NCBI GenBank assembly: GCA_963827785.1
Contig: CAWHCT010000018.1
Span: forward strand, 186,001 to 250,000
DNA: 64,000 nt
Source: Site-B1 sp963827785
GTDB lineage: Bacteria > Bacteroidota > Bacteroidia > Flavobacteriales > Flavobacteriaceae
Reading direction: 5' to 3'
In this document: piece after piece, positions 8,822 through 18,600 of the stretch
Layout of the letters: each line of letters starts with the position of its first letter
How positions within the stretch are numbered: the stretch's first letter is position 1
Program-made: the position numbers and the translations under genes
Notes under the pieces: generated by a model
Told to the model about the DNA's origin: nothing
The model's input: only the letters and a program-made list of their open reading frames with translations
Database searches by the model: none

Positions 8822-8840
8822 CCTGCCTGCCACAGGCAGG
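8822..8840. repeat. Perfect 8-bp palindrome CCTGCCTG-CCA-CAGGCAGG
   Basis: A GC-rich perfect hairpin in an otherwise AT-rich intergenic region, just before the conserved 14-mer AGCAACTAATTTAG (8847-8860). It resembles REP-like palindromes scattered in Flavobacteria genomes. No T-run follows on either strand. Confidence 0.65.
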
Positions 8841-8846
8841 TGTTTC

Positions 8847-8860
8847 AGCAACTAATTTAG
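8847..8860. repeat. Conserved intergenic 14-mer, copy 3
   Basis: AGCAACTAATTTAG, identical to the start of the blocks at 3861 and 5307. The flanks are weaker matches: ATTATAATTAAGGTTAACG at about 8780 against CATAATTAAGGCTAACGG at 5263, and AAGCAATTACTTATAGACAA at about 8927. Confidence 0.6.
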
Positions 8861-9018
8861 CAAATACAAACCGAATAGAAAATCCCTAGTCCTGATAACT
8901 TTCTGGATTCTTAAATATGAGAGAACAAGCAATTACTTATAGACAACGCTTAATATAGTCATGTGGTGAAGCAATAAATATATTTATATAGTATTACTTT
9001 TGAAGAAATATATTAAAA

Positions 9019-9711
9019 ATGACAGCTACTTATTTCCCTGAATTCCTTAACCAAATCAGCTCCAAGCCACTAAATGTCTTGGATTCCGGGATTCAGCTTC
9101 AATCTTATATTCCTTTAGATCTTTCTGAATCCAATCAAGAGCTTTATAATGTTGACACGTCCAGTTCTAAGGACCTGGGAGCCTATATTTTTAATTATCT
9201 AAAAGTCAATAAAGGCAGAGTTGCTTATGGAGGTTACAACGAAGTTCGAAACCTTTATAAGAGGAGTCCATATTTTAATAATCAAGATATTGCATCCCAA
9301 CGCAATATCCACCTGGGAATAGATTTATGGATAGAGGCTGGGACGCCGGTATTTTCATTATTGGATGCCACGGTGCATAGTTTTAAGAACAACACCAATT
9401 ATGGCGATTATGGTCCAACGATCATTTTAAAACATCACATTAATGATATTGAGTTTTATACGCTTTATGGCCATTTAAGTATGGAATCTATTGCAAACAT
9501 AAGTGTTGGTCAATTCTTTAAACAAGGAGAACAGATTGCCACCTTGGGTGATGTATCCATTAACGGAGATTACGCACCACATTTGCATTTTCAAATTATA
9601 AAGGACATACAAGATTATAAGGGTGATTATCCGGGAGTGTGCTCCAAACAGGATTTGGATTTTTATTTAAACAATTGCCCTGACCCAAATATGCTGTTAA
9701 AGCTAATGTGA
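9019..9711 (+). CDS. M23-fold (LytM-like) metallopeptidase domain protein without signal peptide
   Basis: Of the 230 residues, about 95-200 form an M23 domain. The zinc ligands are visible as H98-x3-D102 (NIHLGIDLW) and H188-x-H190 (HLHFQI), with the extra active-site histidine H152 in YGHLS. M23 enzymes cut peptide bonds in peptidoglycan stem peptides. Here there is no signal peptide or membrane helix: the protein begins MTATYFPEFLNQ. It may therefore be cytoplasmic and act on another substrate, or be exported in an unusual way. In some Bacteroidota an M23 domain of this type is fused to an aminotransferase, but here it stands alone. All catalytic residues are present. Confidence 0.8.
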   Translation: MTATYFPEFLNQISSKPLNVLDSGIQLQSYIPLDLSESNQELYNVDTSSSKDLGAYIFNYLKVNKGRVAYGGYNEVRNLYKRSPYFNNQDIASQRNIHLGIDLWIEAGTPVFSLLDATVHSFKNNTNYGDYGPTIILKHHINDIEFYTLYGHLSMESIANISVGQFFKQGEQIATLGDVSINGDYAPHLHFQIIKDIQDYKGDYPGVCSKQDLDFYLNNCPDPNMLLKLM

Positions 9712-10399
9712 TTTTTAAGTTCTTACGAATTAATTACTTATTCTACCAACCTCCAATTCAATTAATTGTCCTTAAACGACATCAATTTATTTGTATGTGC
9801 CTTTATTTAAGCTGCTTTTTTGATTGTGTGGACGTTTCAGAAGTTGTTTTTTGTGGATAGTTCCCCTGCTCTGACGTTTAAATTTTTATCAGTGACATCA
9901 AAGATTTCCGTTTTTTAAGTTGACTTAGGGTAAATCATAGGGTATCCACTTTTTTGAGTATAAAATATTGTAGTATAGTTCAAACAAATAGTATTTTAAA
10001 AGATAAAATTTATGATTAACAATTACAGGTTTGAATGTTACGTTTATTTCTTTATTAAGGCCTTAATTTCTGACTTTATTGGTTTTATGTTAACGCTTAT
10101 TTCATATCGTATGATAACATTATTTAACATTTAGGCGCAATTGCAACCAAATAGTGTTAAAACTTCTTAAACACTTGATATTCAACAATAATTTATTATA
10201 TTATATTTATGGAATTTGAATTGAATATTACATTAAACGTCTTCTAAGTCAAGAAATTTGACTTTATTTCATTCAAAAGAGAATTATTCTCTAAAATATC
10301 TCACTTTACGAAAAAATAAACCAATTGTTTGGTAATTATAGCACGCTTAAAGGCGGACAGACTGAACAATAGTTAATAACAAATAAAATAATAAAAATC
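9712..10399. other. Long AT-rich non-coding region upstream of dps
   Basis: These 688 bp contain no credible open frame on either strand. They hold a copy of a 26-bp motif (9876-9901) that recurs at 12410-12435, and several TTAACA/AAC-rich stretches. The Dps promoter presumably lies in the last 100-200 bp, but I see no clear TAnnTTTG box. Confidence 0.4.
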
Positions 10400-10918
10400 A
10401 TGGAAATTACTAAGAATAAAAAAACTGAAAGCATTAAAAAAATCAAAAAACCTTATAAAAAACTTGGCTTTACATACTTGGATACAGCCGAAATTGTGGT
10501 GGCATTAAATCAATTATTCGCAAATTATCAGGTACAGTATCACAAGTTAAGAAACTTCCACTGGAATGTGGAGGGCCCAGATTTTTTTGAATTACATGAG
10601 GCTTTTGAGCAAGACTACAATACCACCAAGAAAAATATCGACGAAATTGCAGAAAGAATTAGAGTATTTGGTGTAAAACCCATGTTAAGTATTAAGGATG
10701 CTCTAGATCTCTCAGAAATTAAAGAGATGAAAAAATCGATTACCGCGATGGATATGGTGCGGGAAGTACTTAAAGACTTCGAAATCCTACACGATAAAAT
10801 GTTAAATGTGCTCAATGCTGCCCTAGAAACCGGAGATAATGTAACAGAGCAAATGATATCTGATTATATGAGACACCTGGAAAAGAGAAATTGGATGTAT
10901 ACCTCATGGTGCAAATAA
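10400..10918 (+). CDS. dps: Dps family DNA-binding ferritin-like protein
   Basis: The 172-residue protein has the four-helix ferritin-like fold of the Dps/DPSL family. The ferroxidase motif is clear: HWNVEGPDFFELHEAFEQDY (starting at about residue 54) followed by IDEIAERIR. Ligands come from two subunits of the dodecamer. The N-terminal tail is lysine-rich (MEITKNKKTESIKKIKKPYK), as in Dps proteins that bind DNA through their tails. The protein oxidises Fe2+ with H2O2, stores iron and protects DNA under oxidative stress or starvation. A small basic peptide gene follows 42 bp downstream, and a terminator follows that. Peroxide-responsive regulation is usual for the family, but I see no operator. 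Confidence 0.92.
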   Translation: MEITKNKKTESIKKIKKPYKKLGFTYLDTAEIVVALNQLFANYQVQYHKLRNFHWNVEGPDFFELHEAFEQDYNTTKKNIDEIAERIRVFGVKPMLSIKDALDLSEIKEMKKSITAMDMVREVLKDFEILHDKMLNVLNAALETGDNVTEQMISDYMRHLEKRNWMYTSWCK

Positions 10919-10960
10919 TGTTTGATACTGTAATAAAAGAAAAATAAATTAAAAAAAACA

Positions 10961-11089
10961 ATGGATAAGAAATTTAAAAGGAAGAAAAATAATACAGTGA
11001 ATATTTCCTATGGAAAAATACGTCAAAAAAATAGGAAGATTGATCTGGAGGCTGAAACCATAAAGGAAAAAAGAAATCCAGATAAATAG
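10961..11089 (+). CDS. Small basic protein (42 aa) downstream of dps
   Basis: A short frame of 42 codons starts MDKKFKRKKNNTVNISYGKI and is very rich in Lys and Arg. It starts 42 bp after the dps stop and ends 29 bp before a strong terminator, so it fits as the last cistron of a dps transcript. No family is recognised. Its charge suggests a nucleic-acid-associated or partly disordered peptide. Translation is not proven. Confidence 0.5.
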   Translation: MDKKFKRKKNNTVNISYGKIRQKNRKIDLEAETIKEKRNPDK

Positions 11090-11117
11090 TCACTAATAAT
11101 TTCAAATATAAATTACT

Positions 11118-11146
11118 AAGGCATCATTTTCATGATGCCTTTTTTA
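11118..11146 (+). terminator. Rho-independent terminator after the dps unit
   Basis: The stem AAGGCATCA/TGATGCCTT, with a TTTTCA loop, is followed by a T-run (TTTTTT). It ends the dps and small-protein unit. Confidence 0.85.
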
Positions 11147-11389
11147 TGCAAAACGCAATTAATTAATTGTAATGAATGCTTTACGAAGGATCATATAGTC
11201 ATTTTTTGACAATATACGTTGTGAGTCCCCAAGACCATTAATATTCCTCAGCTAAGAAGAAACATAGAAACTGCAACCAACCCGATTGCAAGAGCACTTG
11301 TAATAAATTTGGACGATATCTATCAAGAGGAAATTGTACATTTGTAGATCTAATATAGAAATGTAAAAATTCAAAAATAGGATAGGATT

Positions 11390-12388
11390 ATGGCTGTAAA
11401 ACACAAAAGAATTGGAAAGCACGGTGTACTGGTTAGTAATATTTGCCTGGGAACCATGAACTTTGGTTGGCATACAACCGAAGAAGACAGTTTTGCAATT
11501 ATGGATCGTGCTTTAGAATTGGGTATCAATTTCTTCGATACGGCTGATGTCTACGGCTGGTCTGTTGAACATGGATTAACGGAGGAAATTATTGGACGAT
11601 GGTTTGCACAAGGTGGTGGACGTCGGGATGCTGTTGTGTTGGCAACAAAAGTATATAACCCCGTAGATAGAAAAGCAAATTTGCCGGAAGTCAATAGTGA
11701 TGGACGAAGCCTGAGCGCCTATAAAATTATGAAGCATTGTGAAGGCAGTTTAAAGCGATTGCAAACGGAAAGAATTGATTTATACCAAATACATCACATT
11801 GACCGTGAATGTCCATGGGACGAGACATGGAACAGTTTTGATACATTGATGAAACAAGGTAAGGTAGTGTATGCTGGTTCAAGTAATTTTGCCGGTTGGG
11901 ACATTGCCACTGCATGCCAGGAAGCATCCAGACGCGGCATGATGGGTTTGGTGAGCGAACAGAGTATTTACAATCTCGATAACAGGATGGTTGAGCTTGA
12001 AGTGATTCCGGCATGCAGACATTATGGGTTAGGACTGATCCCCTGGAGCCCTTTAGGCGGTGGACTTTTAGGAGGCGCACTTCAAAAATCAAAATCGGGA
12101 CGTCGCAATGACGAGAATTTTGCGAAGCAGGTAGAAGATAAACGCGTGCAGCTTGAGAAATATGAAACACTTTGTAATGAAATTGGTCACCCACCGGGTG
12201 AGGTTGCATTGGCCTGGTTACTTCATAATCCAATTGTAACGGCACCAATTATTGGTCCGCGCACCATAGAACAGCTTGAAAGCGCAGTGAGAGCTGCAGA
12301 CATTCAAATGGATGAAGAAATACTAAAAAAACTGGATGAGATCTTTCCCGGCCCAGGAGGAGAAGCGCCAACGGCTTATGCCTGGTAA
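11390..12388 (+). CDS. Aldo/keto reductase
   Basis: The 332-residue (beta/alpha)8 oxidoreductase has the full catalytic tetrad: D50 and Y55 (FFDTADVYGW), K87 (LATKVYN) and H135 (LYQIHHID). The C-terminal NADPH site includes PIIGPRTIEQLESAV. It reduces aldehydes or ketones to alcohols with NADPH. By pattern it is nearest to the YrpG/AKR11-like group that often carries NAD(P)-linked activity on small carbonyls. It is monocistronic. A TACATTTG box at 11337-11344 fits a Bacteroidota -7 element, but no matching -33 TTG is correctly spaced. Base composition is a little GC-richer than its neighbours. Confidence 0.9.
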   Translation: MAVKHKRIGKHGVLVSNICLGTMNFGWHTTEEDSFAIMDRALELGINFFDTADVYGWSVEHGLTEEIIGRWFAQGGGRRDAVVLATKVYNPVDRKANLPEVNSDGRSLSAYKIMKHCEGSLKRLQTERIDLYQIHHIDRECPWDETWNSFDTLMKQGKVVYAGSSNFAGWDIATACQEASRRGMMGLVSEQSIYNLDNRMVELEVIPACRHYGLGLIPWSPLGGGLLGGALQKSKSGRRNDENFAKQVEDKRVQLEKYETLCNEIGHPPGEVALAWLLHNPIVTAPIIGPRTIEQLESAVRAADIQMDEEILKKLDEIFPGPGGEAPTAYAW

Positions 12389-12534
12389 AGAGAATTCTAC
12401 TCCGCGGATGTTTAAATTTTTATCAGTAACAGCAAGTGTTCCCACCTTCAGGTTTATGTATAGTAACTCAAAGGTAACTTCCCTTTTAAGATTCAATATG
12501 TTGCAGTAATGTGAGGTTCTTAAACGACCTCAAT

Positions 12535-12551
12535 CCCGATAGTTATCGGGA
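12535..12551. repeat. Dispersed palindrome CCCGATAGTTATCGGGA
   Basis: A palindrome of the same type as 3843-3859 and 54387-54403. It directly precedes a copy of the GATGTTTTT...GTTTTA intergenic motif (about 12562-12580). Confidence 0.6.
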
Positions 12552-12585
12552 CCAGAAAATAGGGATGTTTTTTTGTTTTAGAGTA

Positions 12586-12933
12586 TTACTTAATTTTTTT
12601 CCCGGAGCCAATAATCTGAATAAATCTTATAATAAAAATTATTTTAAGTGTTATGCCTAAAACGATAAAATAGACAGGTTTAAGAAACAAATGTTCAGGA
12701 TCTAACCAATACATTCCTACAAAAAATAATATCAATCCCAATCCTAAACAAAAAAGCTCTATGCCGGGTTTATATTCACCTTTTTTCACCTTTTTTATTA
12801 TGTAGATTACCTTGCATACAACACCAATAATAATAAGGGATAAGCCTAAATTTTCTAATTGATTTGTTGCTCTAAGAATAATACCTATTGATAACGAAAT
12901 AATTCCTGTAAATAATAAATACTTTGGTCCCAT
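12586..12933 (-). CDS. Small integral membrane protein, function unknown
   Basis: The 115 residues form about four hydrophobic helices (roughly 5-20, 27-45, 57-75 and 87-107) joined by short basic loops (KKVKKGEYKPG). It starts MGPKYLLFTGIISLSIGIIL. Similar short proteins occur in many Flavobacteriaceae without assigned function. It is monocistronic, with no enzymatic motif. Confidence 0.65.
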   Translation of the reverse strand: MGPKYLLFTGIISLSIGIILRATNQLENLGLSLIIIGVVCKVIYIIKKVKKGEYKPGIELFCLGLGLILFFVGMYWLDPEHLFLKPVYFIVLGITLKIIFIIRFIQIIGSGKKIK

Positions 12934-13250
12934 TAAGATGTTTGAATGCGGCTAAATTAAACACTCAAACCGATTTAATTCATGATATTTATTAGATTTT
13001 GATTGAAAAAACTTAATTATAGAATCTTATGGAAGAAGATGTTGAATTAAAAAATCATCAAAAAAAGACAATCAATTAATAAAAATTCTTTCTTATTTCT
13101 TTCGATTGCTGTCAAGATAGAAGATAGAGATGCTTTTCCGTTTTTAAAGTGTTTGTTACTACTCAAAACCTTTAATAAATTTTTGATATAGCAAAATATG
13201 TTTATTTTAGAAGCGCAAGTCAACTTAAAGGCAATCAGTATCAAGGTAAA
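12934..13250. other. Intergenic region upstream of the first surface-protein gene
   Basis: No gene is seen. It contains a copy of the dispersed motif (GATGCTTTTCCGTTTTTAAAG at about 13130-13150), related to 12562, 15514 and 20717. The minus-strand open frame across it has no support. Confidence 0.4.
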
Positions 13251-15399
13251 TTGTTCGATCAAAAAATAACATATAAAACTAATCACTTAAAAAGATTACC
13301 AACGTTTTGTCTTTTGCTTTTCTTTTTTTTATTTGTCAAGGCACATGGCATAGCGGATCTTGGCAATATTCCATTTATTACAACATGGAAAACTGATAAT
13401 AATGGTATTTCTAATGACGATCAGATAATAATTCCCACAATTGGAGGCGGTTATAGTTATGATGTAAATTGGGGAGATGGCAATGTGTCTACAGGCCAAA
13501 CAGGTGATGCTATTCACTCCTATGCAAGTCCCGGAGTATATCAGGTAAGTATAACCGGAGAATTTCCGCGTATTTACTTTAATAATAGTGGTGATAAAGA
13601 AAAAATACTGAGTATTGATCAATGGGGCAATAATGTTTGGAGTTCTATGCTTAATGCATTTAGAGGATGTAATAATTTACTTGGTAATTTTATTGATACC
13701 CCAAATTTATCTCAGGTTAATAATATGTCATACATGTTTTATGACGCTCAATCATTCAATTCTTTTCTAGGAGATTGGGATGTGAGCAATGTAACAGATA
13801 TGTCATTTTTGTTTTCCAGAGCGTTATCATTTGATCAGAATATAGGAAGTTGGGACGTGAGTAATGTGACAAACATGTCTCACATGTTTGATAGTGCCAC
13901 GTCCTTTAATCAAGAGATCGGCAATTGGGATGTGAGTAACGTTGTTGACATGTCAAATATGTTTTACTATGCTATTTCATTTAATCAGAATCTAGATAAT
14001 TGGAATGTTGGCAATGTAACGGACATGTCCTATATGTTCTACACGAGCTACAGCATTTAATGAAAGTATTAGTAATTGGGATGTGAATAATGTGCTGGAC
14101 ATGTCCTATATGTTTTTTGATACCGTTTTATTCAATTCTGATATAGGTAACTGGGATGTTAGTAATGTCACAGATTTGTCTTACATGTTCACTAACGCTT
14201 CAAATTTCAACCAAGACATAGGAGTCTGGAATGTTGGCAATGTAACTAATATGGCTGTCATGTTTTTTGAAGCAATTTCGTTCAATCAGGATATAGGAAA
14301 TTGGAATGTAAGTAATGTAACGGATATGTCTAATATGTTCTATGAAGCTTCTTCCTTCGATCAAGATATTGGTAATTGGGATGTCTCCAATGTCACAGAT
14401 ATGTCTTTTATGTTTGAAGAAGTACTGCTGTCTGTAGCCAATTATGATGCTTTGTTGATAGGATGGAATTCCGGAAGTTTGCAATTTAATGTGCCTTTTA
14501 GTGGAGGACTAAGCCATTATTGCCAGGGAACATTATCAAGAGCTGATATGATCTCAAGTTATAACTGGCAAATTACTGATGGAGGAACCTTGGGACCGGT
14601 TATAGATGACCTTCCAGATTTAACAGTAGCCAATTTTTATGTGCTGCCAACTATTACGGGATCAAATCTAACCGGAAGTGAAGGATATTTCACCGAATCA
14701 AATGGTTCAGGTACTGCTTTTAACTCCGGTGAAGTAATTAACTTCAATGATTTTAGCTTATATCCAATTATATTATATGTGTATGATAATTTAAATTTAG
14801 GTTGTGATTCAGAGCATAGTTTTGAACTGACTATAACTTCAGAAATATCATGTACAATACTGGCGTCCCCATTATCTGGGGAGACAGATGTACCTGTCAA
14901 CACGAATCTGACATGGAATTCAATCAGTGAAGCAACAGGATATAGATTAAGTGTAGGAACAAGTTCAAACGATTCAGATATTTTGAATTCTTTTGATGTT
15001 GGTAATGTTTTGAGTTATAGTTTGCCCCTTAATTTACCTGAGAACACACAAATTTTTGTAAAGATTTCACCATATAATGAAGAATTAGAAGTTTTATCCT
15101 GTTCAGAAGAAAGTTTTAATACTGCATCCTATTCTAATTTAAACGATAAAATACCTAAATTTTTTACACCAAATAATGATGGTATAAATGATCGATGGAC
15201 AGTTTCGGATCCTTTAAATCAGGTTTCAAGAATTTTGATCTTAAATCGGTATGGTAAATTATTCATGGATGTATTTGATTTTCCAGGAGGTTGGGATGGA
15301 AATTATAAAAATCAACCTTTACCGGTGGATGATTATTGGTATGTCATTTATTATAAAACGGGTGAAATTTTAAAAGGACATTTCAGTTTGATAAGATAA
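13251..15399 (+). CDS. BspA-like (DUF285) surface protein with T9SS type B sorting domain (one frameshift)
   Basis: Two adjacent frames belong to one gene. One extra A near 14043 (TTCTAC-A-CGAGCTACA) breaks it; removing it gives 715 residues. A TTG at 13251 is the probable start, as no in-frame ATG precedes the signal peptide (LPTFCLLLFFFLFVKAHG). After a PKD-like segment come nine 25-residue units of the type FNQDIGNWDVSNVTDMSxMF (about 13750-14430), the BspA/DUF285 repeat. Next is a fibronectin-like region, then a C-terminal FFTPNNDGINDRWTV...GGWDG...PVDDYWYVI, the type B sorting domain of gliding-motility-like proteins. The product should be exported by T9SS and displayed or released, probably for adhesion. 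Confidence 0.85.
13750..14430 (+). repeat. 75-bp coding tandem repeat (nine BspA/DUF285 units)
   Basis: Nine consecutive 25-codon units share the core WDVSNVTDMS. DNA identity between units is moderate, so the array is old rather than a recent slippage product. The one frameshift of the gene (14043) falls inside it. Confidence 0.8.
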
Positions 15400-15511
15400 A
15401 TAAATGGTGTTTTATGGTTTTTCCAAATCAGTAAATAATTCTATAAAAAGTTTTTTCTCTCGTCTCGTCTATTACCACCGCCGGCTATCGTGGTTATCGG
15501 GATAAGAAAAT

Positions 15512-15534
15512 TCAGATGTTTTTCTGTTTTAAGA
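15512..15534. repeat. Dispersed intergenic motif GATGTTTTTCTGTTTTAAGA
   Basis: One of at least four related copies, with those at about 12562, 13130 and 20717. It is preceded by GGTTATCGGGATAAGAAAAT, which is close to the sequence before the 12562 copy. Confidence 0.6.
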
Positions 15535-15675
15535 GCCTTTGTTAACTCAATATTTCCTTGGAAGTGACTTAGCATCATTTAAATTCAAATTAAATCATGG
15601 ATATTAGTGTATTTCATCGATTAAATTTGGCATTATATCGGTATATTACTATATTTAAGCACTTAACCGCAGATT

Positions 15676-18600
15676 ATGGGAGCCCCAAAATTCCTGTCTA
15701 TTATAAAGTCAATTTTTTACGACCTTACTTGTCAGGGAATAATATTATTATTTTTACTTATAAGTTTTACTTCTCAGGCTCAAATCATGCAGCTTGAAGT
15801 GGTTGGTGGTACAGTGGTAACTCAGGGTTCCACTATTACAATAAATGCCGGTTCAAGTCTTGATTTTAGAATTACAAATATTGAAACGACTAATTGTAAA
15901 AACTTAAATATAAAAGATGTCGATATTTCCAATACTACAGATTTTGACATAGATCCTAACAATCCTAAGAAAAATATAAAACCGGCTGACTGTCCGGGTA
16001 ACAAGAAATTTCTAGATTTTGAAATTGTAAATATAAGTCCTGCCTGCGCTACTGCTAGCACGCTTGTAACTGTAGAAATTAAGAATCAAGCAGATTTTAC
16101 TTTTACTTTAGAGGTAATAAGTTCACCTGAAATATATGTTTTAGGTGGGAATCCATGGTCAGATATCTTTCACAATTCTACGATCACTTCTGATACAAAT
16201 GGCACTTATTTCGGTGTTGTTGAGGAAGGAAGTGTTATTACAAGGACATATTTTGTTACTAATGTAGGAAGTTGTTATTTGGATATTACTGCATTATCAA
16301 GTTCAAACTCGGACTTTGCCGTAACATCACCATATCCAATACCATCAAATAATATTCTTCCGTACGATTATATTCTTATAGATGTTACTTTTACATGCTC
16401 CTGTTGCAGGTACTGGAACTCAGACAGCTACAATCAGTATTGATAACTCTGACAATACGACATTTAATTTTGATGTAAGTGCCGAAATGTTTAATGAGAA
16501 TATTCCTGGGCCTGGAGGTATTACAGCCGATTTTAGATTATGGCTTAAAACAAGCAGAGGAATTATTAAAACAGGAACGAATGTGTCTTTATGGAAAGAT
16601 CTGGGAACAAATGGAAAAGATGCCGAGCAACCTATATCTGCGAATCAACCCACTTACTTTGATGATGTAACATCAAACATTAATTTCAACCCGGTCATAC
16701 AATTTGAAAATGATGGAGCAGGGACGGAGCAGTACTTGTATAATACCACAAATGGATTTTACAGCCAGGATATTTTTATAGTCATGATTCCGGATGCTGC
16801 CATGTCCAGTGGTTCACCAAGAAACACAATTTTTTCCGGAGTTTCTTCCCGTAATCCTAACGATATTACTGGAGTCGGTTTTGGAGATTATTCAACGCGA
16901 TTCACAGATGAGATATTGTCATATAACCAAGACACTGAAACATCTTATAATGGTGTGGCGGAAATTAGTACAACTAAATCCTACAGTAATGCGGGAATTA
17001 TAAATGTAAGAAATGATGCAAGCCCGGTAACAGCGCAAGAAATACTATATAACTCCCAATTATTGAGCACATCTTCAGTTGATGACATCATCCCTTATGT
17101 AAATGTGGGATATGTTGATCCCTCACCACCGAATTCAGTATTTGGGACAGAATTTTGGATTGGTAAAAATTTCGACCAGCAAGGAAGTTTAAATGGACGA
17201 GTTGCAGAAATATTCACATTTGCAGAACGTGTTACAGATTCCGATCGACAAAAGATAGAATCTTATTTGGCAATAAAATATGGTATTACCTTGGGAAGCT
17301 CAAATGAAGCACAAAAGGATTATATCAATTCTTTTAATACAATTGTTTGGGACATAACCTCCAATTCGGGATATAACTATGATGTAGCAGGTATTGGTAG
17401 AGATTCCATTTCCGACTTAAACCAGAAACAATCTAAAACATTAAATTCGATTAACGGAGTAACAATTGGTTTAGGTGGTATTTATGATACGAATAGTGCA
17501 AATCCTAATGAATTTGAAGACGATGGTGATTTCTTAGTGTGGGGAAATAATAATGGGGCTTTATCCGGAACCAATACGAATACAATTACGATTGCCTCCG
17601 GAATTACAACTTCCGCTACAAGAATAAATAGAAAATGGAAGATAGTTGAGAGTGTTGAGGCTGTTGGTGGGGATTTGGAAACTGTTTTTGTGGGTATACC
17701 TGAAACAGCATTTAGTGGATTTTCTAAAACAGTAGATGAAGAATATGCATTAATTGTTGCCGATGATCCTGCTTTTGCAGATGGTGATATAATTGATGTA
17801 GTTCCGTTGTCAATACATGCAGATCCATCAACAGGAATTCCAATATTAGATCAATATGGTAGCCCAATCTATAAAACATGGTACAATTTTCATGAAACCA
17901 AGTATTTTACTTTTGGTAAAGTGCCTAGATTAATAGAAAAGCATTCTATTAATATTGCCTCAGGAGATTACATGGTAGGTGAAGTTCCAATGAATCTAAA
18001 TGCAAATGCATTTGCTGTTTCTGCATGGATTAAAAGCAGCCCAAGTGCAAATACCAGGACTATAATGGCAAAAGGAAGTAAATTGCAATTGCGTTTAAAT
18101 CCTTCTAATCAAGTTGAAGTTACATTAGATGATCTTGCATCTGCAAAATTCACTTCTACAATTGGCATAAATGATAGTAAATGGCATCAGATAACATTTG
18201 TTTATAAAAGTGGGACCATCTTTTTATACATTGACGGAGTTTTAGATCATTCGGAACAAGATGTAGTTGCTCCTTCGCCTAATTTTAATCATTTTTCTGT
18301 TGGAGCCATTTACGATGATAAAAATTCAATAACTAATCCATTTTTAGGGGAGATAGATGAAATTTATATATGGAATCAGGCACTAACAGAAGATCAGGTA
18401 AGATATCTCATGAATCAAGAGGTGGAACGATTTGATGTTAGCGGCACTGATTATGTTACCGGCAAAATAATTCCGTTTGGCAGCTCAAGTAATGTGGTGG
18501 CATCAATTCCATGGAGTGACCTGGTACTATATTATAATTTCAATTGTTTTCATGGTTCTACAGTTGAAGGTTTATCAGATAGTAGACAATTTCTAAGATT

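Noticed and set aside
11252..11473. 73-codon minus-strand frame overlapping the aldo/keto reductase start
   Set aside because: It is antisense to conserved coding sequence and lacks any domain.
13047..13286. 79-codon minus-strand frame upstream of the BspA-like gene
   Set aside because: It overlaps the 5' end of a well-supported gene and a dispersed intergenic motif, with no protein-like features.
13750..14430. Regular repeats that could be taken for a CRISPR array
   Set aside because: The 75-bp period is in frame, encodes the BspA/DUF285 unit and has no constant repeat with unique spacers.
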